The notes below the pieces were generated by a model. The model was not told the DNA's origin, did no database searches, and worked only from the letters and a program-made list of their open reading frames with translations. Shown here piece by piece: positions 58,482-64,000 of a DNA stretch of 64,000 nt; the stretch's first letter is position 1; every line of letters starts with the position of its first letter. Made by a program: the position numbers and the translations under genes. Source of the DNA: Brachypodium distachyon (Eukaryota; Streptophyta; Magnoliopsida; Poales; Poaceae); the NCBI RefSeq assembly GCF_000005505.3, contig NC_016133.3, positions 38,901,237-38,965,236 of the forward strand, read 5' to 3'.

Positions 58482-59558
58482 CTGAGAAAAGAAATAAGTA
58501 AAACAATACAAATCAGTTATTAAAATCAATGTTCTCTCTGCATACTAATATTGCAGCCACAATATGCTTGGACCAAAGCCGTTTCATCTTGTTGCAGGGC
58601 AAGCATGTCTTTAAAGATTTAAGAATGCACTTCAGTCAAATTGTTCAGGAAAAAATACTTCAGATTTGGCATATATAGTTTATACAGTCAGGAAAATTTG
58701 TTTACATGGACTACAAGGAGAATCTACAGTCAGAAAAAGTTGTCTGCTTCAGATTTTGCACATTCCTTCAGAACCAATTAGCAAAAGATTAATACATGCG
58801 TCATATCTAAAAGCAAAATCAGGAGGATATCAATCAATTTATATATCTAGAAAAAACTTGCATGCACAATCTAAACAATCAGGATATCGGTCAAATTTCT
58901 ACATCCAGGCCAAATTCGTGTAACCTAAAAGCAAAAGGATCTAAGATTTGATACAGAGTATTTCAGATCTAGTGCATCTCCACGTACAAGAGCAAACGGC
59001 AAGGGAAATCACCACAAAAGAACAGGGGAATAAGTGAATCACCTCGTTGGGGGAGGGGAGGAAGAAAGGTGGAATAGCTAGTGGCCGCCAGAGTTGGCTT
59101 CGTAACCCACCGTCGGCGGTTGGCCGCCGGCCACCGGAGTAGCGCTGCTTGAAGCTGGAACGCCGCCGACCAGCCGTCTGCTCCAGACCGGTGTATTGCT
59201 TCGCTCGTGTGAAACTGAGAAGAGGAAAGGGAAAAAGACGCGGGATTGCTTTTATACGCTGACTGAGATCTCGCGCGCAAAAGGCAGCCAAAATTTTGGC
59301 GAGCGATTTCCGCGCCCTCATCTCGCCCACGCATCGGCGAAAATTGCGGTGGCGTGCTGCCAAATTGATCGGGGCGTGCCAAATTTGGTTACTTTCCAAA
59401 CGAAAGCCAAATAGCGAGGGCACGCCAATAAATTGGTAAGGCCAGGTTTGGTGGTAATCCAAACAGCCCCTTAATCTTTACTATTTCTTAATTCTCTGTT
59501 ACGTTATGTCCTCATCCTCCCTCGCACGAACGAATTCCTCGTACTCCCGATTCCCTTA

Positions 59559-59842
59559 GGCCCTGTTGGGTATTAGAGTTTTTGGGTGTTTTTTAGGATA
59601 TAAACCACTCCAAATTGAAAAACACTACAAATCTCAAATGGTTGTTTGGTAGGAAGCATTTGGAGGGGATTATCCCTAGTTTCTCCAACAAAACACTCCA
59701 TTTTTGTACCAAATTAAAACACTTCTCAAACTAGTGTTTTTTAGAAAAACACTAGTGTTTGGGGTTTTCGAGTGTTTTGGGTGAACACCCAAAACTCTCA
59801 AATACTAAAACACTAAAAAATACACTAACAACAAACAAGGGC
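59559..59842. mobile_element. Tourist-type MITE
   Basis: GGCCCTGTTGGGTATTAGAG on the left and, inverted, the right end ACAACAAACAAGGGC are flanked by TTA at 59556-59558 and 59843-59845. It is 284 bp and starts 88 bp after the Harbinger element. The interior is rich in AACACT and its complement AGTGTT, which give strong self-pairing. Confidence 0.75.
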
Positions 59843-59845
59843 TTA

Positions 59846-61050
59846 GTGGGCTTACCGAATAAAACAACTTCCTGGACTTCCCTGCCTCTGCGCCGGCACC
59901 GCCCTTCCCCATCTCAGCCGCCTCACGTGTGCCGCATCGAGGCGCCGCCACCCCGACGAGTCTCCGCCGCCGTTTGCGCCCACCTCCTCTTCGTCGGCCC
60001 TCCCTTGAGTCCCTTCGTCCAACTCCGCGAAGATTGCCTGCGTGCTCCAGGACAGCGGCACCGTCGATCCCGGTCAAGGGAGGCGACGCCCTCTCCCTCC
60101 CCTGCCCCCTGCCTATGTAGGGAGGCCAAAACTAGCGCCGCCGACCTCAAATCCTGCCTACCATGGCGAACCCCCTGCCCAGCATGAGCCATCCTGATCG
60201 TAAGATCTCCCTCCCTCTTGCTCCTTCCCTCTTCTGCTCTCTCTCTCCCTGCAGGCCGACGCCCCCACCCCCCCAACACACACACACACACACCCCAATC
60301 CAAAAAAAGGTTTAGCTACTTTCAGTTTGGTGCCTTGGAACTTAAGAAGCCATTGTGCAGATCTAGGAAAGAAGATAAAACAAAGAACCTGGAAGAGAAG
60401 AGGAGGAAGAAACATGATGAGAAGAGGAGAAATAACAAAGAGAAGGGAAAAAAATGCAAAGAAAGAAGGACAAGGGGATTTTTTTTAATCTCATGGCAAC
60501 AATATATTTTACTTCTTTAAATTCGTAAATAAGTGCAAAAATCTGGCACCTTGCTTGCCTGCACTTATAATCAATCAGAATATTAAACCAACTGAAAATT
60601 GCTTTAGGTTAAGATCTGAAGTAGTCAGTATAAGAGGTATTTGCACCGTAGCACTGTAGCATATCTCTGAAAAAATAATCTCAACGAATTCGCTTGGCAA
60701 TATCCGAGTTAGGAAAGAAATGCCGGGTTAAGACAATACGCATCCCGGATCGTTTTTTTGTTTGTTTCTGCAATCGCTTTTCATGTGTTCAGTTATCTCG
60801 TACCCGTCTCTAGCTTGCCATGAAGCTGGGTTGTGAACAGCACCGAAGTCATAAAGGGGATTTTCAATACTGACACACTACTAAACCGACATAAGATTAC
60901 ACAACTAAGCCACGCCGACATGCGCAAGATAATTGTGATACAACATTTAAATGACATGGAAGTCCCCGAGTTCCTTGTAAGAATCCGGCGGATAATTTCA
61001 TTGTCTTAAAACACTCAACATAAAGAGAAAACGATACAAATACTCATCTC
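59846..61050. other. Intergenic, possible gene fragment, truncated gypsy side
   Basis: A GC-rich segment (59870-60190) with an ATG at 60163 and a GT donor after about 12 codons, a CA microsatellite at 60279-60293, and a Lys/Arg-rich open frame at 60305-60520 might be pieces of one gene. No domain is recognisable, so I do not call it. From 60850 to 61050 is the 3' untranslated part of the gypsy remnant. Confidence 0.35.
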
Positions 61051-61690
61051 TCAAGTATAGAACGGACGAAGCAAAACTACATTCCAGGGCCTCTTGGTCT
61101 TCTCGCCTGACCGGTCTATCCTGTTCGCCTTCGGATCTTGTGCATCTATAAGATAGTAGAAATCATTATGAAGCGCTTTGCTCCCAATGAAGGGTCCTTC
61201 CCATGGGGGTGATAGTTTGTGCATGCCGGCTGTGCGATGCACAATTCGGAGAACGAGGTCCCCTTCCCCGAATACCCGCGGGTTGACCTTTTGGCTGTGA
61301 TAACGCCTTAGGTGCTGTTGATAGATAGCCGACCGAGACAGAGCCAATTCCCGTGCTTCTTCGAGCAGGTCGACATCATTTTCTCGGGCCTCTTTTACCC
61401 CGGCTTCCGTATACATGGCCACTCGTGAAGAGTCATGTTCAATGTCGGCTGGTAGGACAGCTTCCGCCCCGTATACGAGAAAAAATGGCGTGTAGCCTAT
61501 GGAGCAATTGGGAGTCGTCCTGAGACTCCATGGCATAGCCGGGAGTTCGTCCAGCCAGCATCTCGGAGTACGTTCCAATGGTTCGATTAGCCGAGGTTTT
61601 ATGCCGGCTAAAACCATGCCGTTTGCTCTTTCAACTTGTCCATTGGATTGAGGATGTGCTACGGAAACGATATCCAGTCGGATTTTCTTT
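61051..61690 (-). pseudogene. Ty3/gypsy integrase C-terminal fragment
   Basis: The minus strand reads SVAHPQSNGQVERANG, then LRTTPNCSIGYTPFFLVYG and EAVLPADIEHDSSRV, followed by a GPY/F-type module (GDLVLRIVHRT, LSPPWEGPF) and a C-terminus RPWNVVLLRPFYT with a stop at 61051. This is the end of a gypsy integrase. Nothing of the protease, reverse transcriptase or the integrase catalytic Asp residues remains upstream (61700 onward is unrelated), so it is a truncated copy. Confidence 0.85.
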
Positions 61691-61904
61691 TCCGCAGTGA
61701 CCAGTGATCAGAAGGTGACAGGGGCAACACCGTGGGCAGTAGCGCTCTTAGTCGCTGGTAGCTCCACCGCCGGTGCCTCATCCAATCAGTGGTACCTCAT
61801 CTTTGTGTGCCTTTTCACTTTCAGAGCATTCCTTCTGTAATTTATGCATCTGCTCTTTATTCTGGATAATTGTATACAATGTACTGCACTCTTGGTCGTG
61901 GTGG

Positions 61905-62708
61905 TGTCACGACAGATGCCATTGGATGGCTTAACTTGGGGCCGATGGACGAAGGAGGATCCGGAGGAGGGAGGACGTGAAGAAAAACACGCTCAAGTTA
62001 CACAAACACACATAGATTTACCCAGGTTTGGAGCCCTCTTGTCGAGGTAAGACTCCTACTCCTACTTTGTTGTATTAGCCGAGATAGACAAGCTCTACAA
62101 TGGTGCTCCTTGAGCTGTATTCTTGAGGAAGAAGAAGAAGAAGGAGAAATCCTAGATGCATAAGTGCTCCGTCCCTTTCTACAGAGGGTTAAGGTTCTAT
62201 TTATAAGCCGCCCATGTCACACTGAGATGTGGACCGAGTCCTAACGTCACCTTCCTTGGGCCCCGCCGGGCACGCGGCTCGGTTCCCTCCCAGTGGCACC
62301 GTAGGAGACAAGACAACTTTACTTTTTCCTGGCACCCTGCAGAAAGTACCGCTATCCTCTGCCGGCTTCCGTCGGAGATTCCCTTTCGGTGCTTCTCTTG
62401 TGCAGTCGCCTGGCATCGGTACGTAAGCAGCGACTGCCTTTTCCACGATAATGATGACGTTGCTTTATCCTCTGCCGCGTGGTCAGGATAAGACCGTTGA
62501 GAGATCTCGGCGCGGGCCGAGATCAAGGTGCTCGTCCTTATCCTGCAAGCTCATAAGACAATATAGTCATGCCGGCATAGGTCTAGGATGCCGGCTTAGT
62601 GCTAGTTTGACTTTACGATGCCGGCATACACAACCATGCCGTCTTTGCTTCCGTTATCTCGGTTAGAGTTGTGTCGTCATGACCCTACCCGGGGTCATTC
62701 CCCCGACA
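61905..62708 (-). mobile_element. Gypsy LTR (minus orientation)
   Basis: An 804-bp block begins TGTCACGACAG and ends CCCCCGACA. On the minus strand it starts TGTCGGGGGAATGACCCCGG and ends in TGTCGTGACA, giving TGTC...GACA ends. GCCGGCAT motifs repeat near that start. It stands in the same orientation as the pol fragment only about 215 bp away, so most of the internal region is deleted. I could not find a matching 5-bp target duplication. Confidence 0.65.
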
Positions 62709-64000
62709 CTCTTGGAACTTGAAATTACACTCAGATATACTACACGATTTAGTAGATACTTGTGTATTTTGCTAGCTTATCCAGTGCAGTATTTGTTTTC
62801 TCAATCTGATCCAGAATTAGTAGATACTTGTGTATTTTACTCTTAGAAAAGTGAGGCTGTTTTTTTAGGGTAAGAAAATGAGGCTGTTAGTGATTGGAAC
62901 ACTTGTGAGGGCTATTAGTTATTGAAAAACTGTGTATTTTGCTCAATCATCAAACGCAGGTAAGAACGGAAGAGGTTCCGAGTTCGGTGTTGTCAGGAGT
63001 ATGTTAGCCCCTCTGATTCAGACGGGAAGCAAGCTTGGTGACATTAACTGAATGTTTATTATTGCTCATAATTATTACATTAGGAAATAATCTTCTAATT
63101 TTGTTACCATATTGATCGGATTTTTGACTATACAGGTGATGAAAGATGGTAGGCTAATGGCAAATATGTTTGGGTATCTTACCAACATTACCGTAACAGG
63201 GGTGCGGCAAATTTTAGTTAGAAATTTTACGACATCTGAGGACCCACCGTCTCGCCGGAACTTCATCATCAGCCCGAGCTCAGCTCGATCCGCCGTCTCA
63301 CGGGAACTTTGTCGCTCATGATAACTTCATTTGTTTTTATGCTTACTTGCTTATTATATTTTTTTTGCGTATTATTATAATTTTGCTTGTTATTAAGTAG
63401 TTAAGCATGGCACGGACACTCCACTAGTTAAACATTAAACATGTGCTCATTGGTACACTAATCACAGGAGATGAGCTCCATTATTAATTTCCGTGTCCAT
63501 CGTCACCCCACTGAAAAAAAGAAAAGAAAAGGCTAGAACTGATGGCTGTCGTGTTTGGGGGTGCAATGCATGCATGTCCACGACACGCTACTTCACACTT
63601 TGAGCGCGGATCGACCGGATCGAGAGGCAAAACAAGCATCTGTTTACAGTCACAGAATCTAAGATGGCGATTTGAACTTCATGTGTGCGCGCATGGACGG
63701 TATCACTGTACTGTATAGAATGGACATAGTACTCCCTTTTTTCGTACCTCTGCAATTCTTGAGAAGAACAGAGGAACCCGTATTACAAGAAAATCAATAT
63801 ACTTCCTTCGTCCCGAAATAAAGGACTTTGATTTGTATAGAATTTTTATAAAAATTGACGTCACTTATTCCCGGTCAGTGGTACTCTTGCAAAAGAAATA
63901 CGAAAACTCGTATGGTGTAGCCAGCAGCCTAGCACACGTACGTAAGCAGTTAAGCACACGGAGATAACCTTGAATAATAGAATAATAGTATTGTGACGTA
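62709..64000. other. Intergenic to window end
   Basis: No supported gene. TTAGTAGATACTTGTGTATTTT occurs in two near-identical copies (about 62750 and 62818). One unpaired Stowaway-like end (CTTCCTTCGTCCCGAAATAA) is at about 63802. Frames at 63075-63321 are short and motif-free. Confidence 0.4.

Larger units (their letters stand above)
56597..59470. mobile_element. PIF/Harbinger element with both ends, internally deleted
   Basis: The inverted ends GGGGCTGTTTGGATT (56597-56611) and AATCCAAACAGCCCC (59456-59470) are exact over 15 bp, with similarity continuing inside (TTACCAATTT on both sides). The target duplication TTA is at 56594-56596 and 59471-59473. TTA with G-rich ends is the PIF/Harbinger signature. 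Both coding remnants, the transposase N-terminal half and the C-terminal half of the Myb/SANT-like partner, are on the minus strand inside. Confidence 0.88.

Noticed and set aside
60163..60520. Possible two-exon gene with a Lys/Arg-rich second exon
   Set aside because: Plausible ATG and donor, but no acceptor joined in phase that I could trust, no domain, and an early stop.
61889..62713. CACTCTTGG on both sides of the gypsy LTR as a target duplication
   Set aside because: The left copy does not abut the TG start of the LTR, so the alignment of duplication and ends fails; treated as coincidence.
1..64000. CRISPR array, bacterial operon, phage or plasmid features
   Set aside because: No spaced identical repeats, ribosome-binding sites or operon-like gene packing; spliced plant genes throughout.

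Overview
This is nuclear DNA from a grass, most likely a Pooideae species (Triticeae, Brachypodium or relatives). The support is the intron-rich GT-AG gene structure, very GC-rich first exons next to AT-rich introns, many Stowaway elements with CTCCCTCCG termini and TA target duplications, and copia leader and gypsy LTR sequence of a type I associate with Pooideae. The species call is inference. I saw no rRNA, tRNA or CRISPR array.

Layout. 0.1-2.0 kb: a dead F-box/LRR gene (minus) split by a hAT element that carries a nested Stowaway. 2-5.3 kb: intergenic, with LINE-like tails and a duplicated block. 5.35-7.98 kb: a wall-associated kinase (plus, three exons). 8.8-9.5 kb: copia leader remnant. 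10.4-19.3 kb: an ASHH3-type SET-domain histone methyltransferase (plus, ten exons) with a Mutator-type MITE in intron 7. 20.7-25.6 kb: an LRR receptor kinase of the NIK type (minus, eleven exons). 28.4-28.7 kb: a nest of three Stowaways. 29.5-32.5 kb: a Helitron-like element with both termini. 33.7-40.8 kb: a kinetochore NDC80 gene (plus, four exons) whose N-terminal frame is broken. 41.6-45.2 kb: an AP2 factor of the WRINKLED family (minus, seven exons including a 9-nt exon). 48.8-50.3 kb: a GTD-binding (DUF593) coiled-coil protein (minus). 52.6-55.4 kb: a calcineurin-B-like EF-hand protein (minus, six exons). 56.6-59.5 kb: a complete-ended but internally deleted PIF/Harbinger element. 59.6-59.8 kb: a Tourist MITE. 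61.0-62.7 kb: gypsy pol fragment and LTR. The last 1.3 kb has no gene that I can support.

The genes do not form a pathway. They are independent plant genes: cell-wall sensing (WAK), chromatin (ASHH3), surface LRR signalling (NIK), kinetochore (NDC80), lipid or cutin transcription (WRI-type AP2), myosin cargo or scaffold (DUF593) and calcium binding (CNB-like). I rebuilt exon structures by hand from splice sites and frame continuity. Every multi-exon model closes in phase except NDC80, which has at least one real frame break. The most informative content is the record of transposition: several elements have readable target duplications (8 bp hAT, 9 bp Mutator, TTA Harbinger and Tourist, TA Stowaway, A/T Helitron), so insertion order and ancestral states can be read directly.
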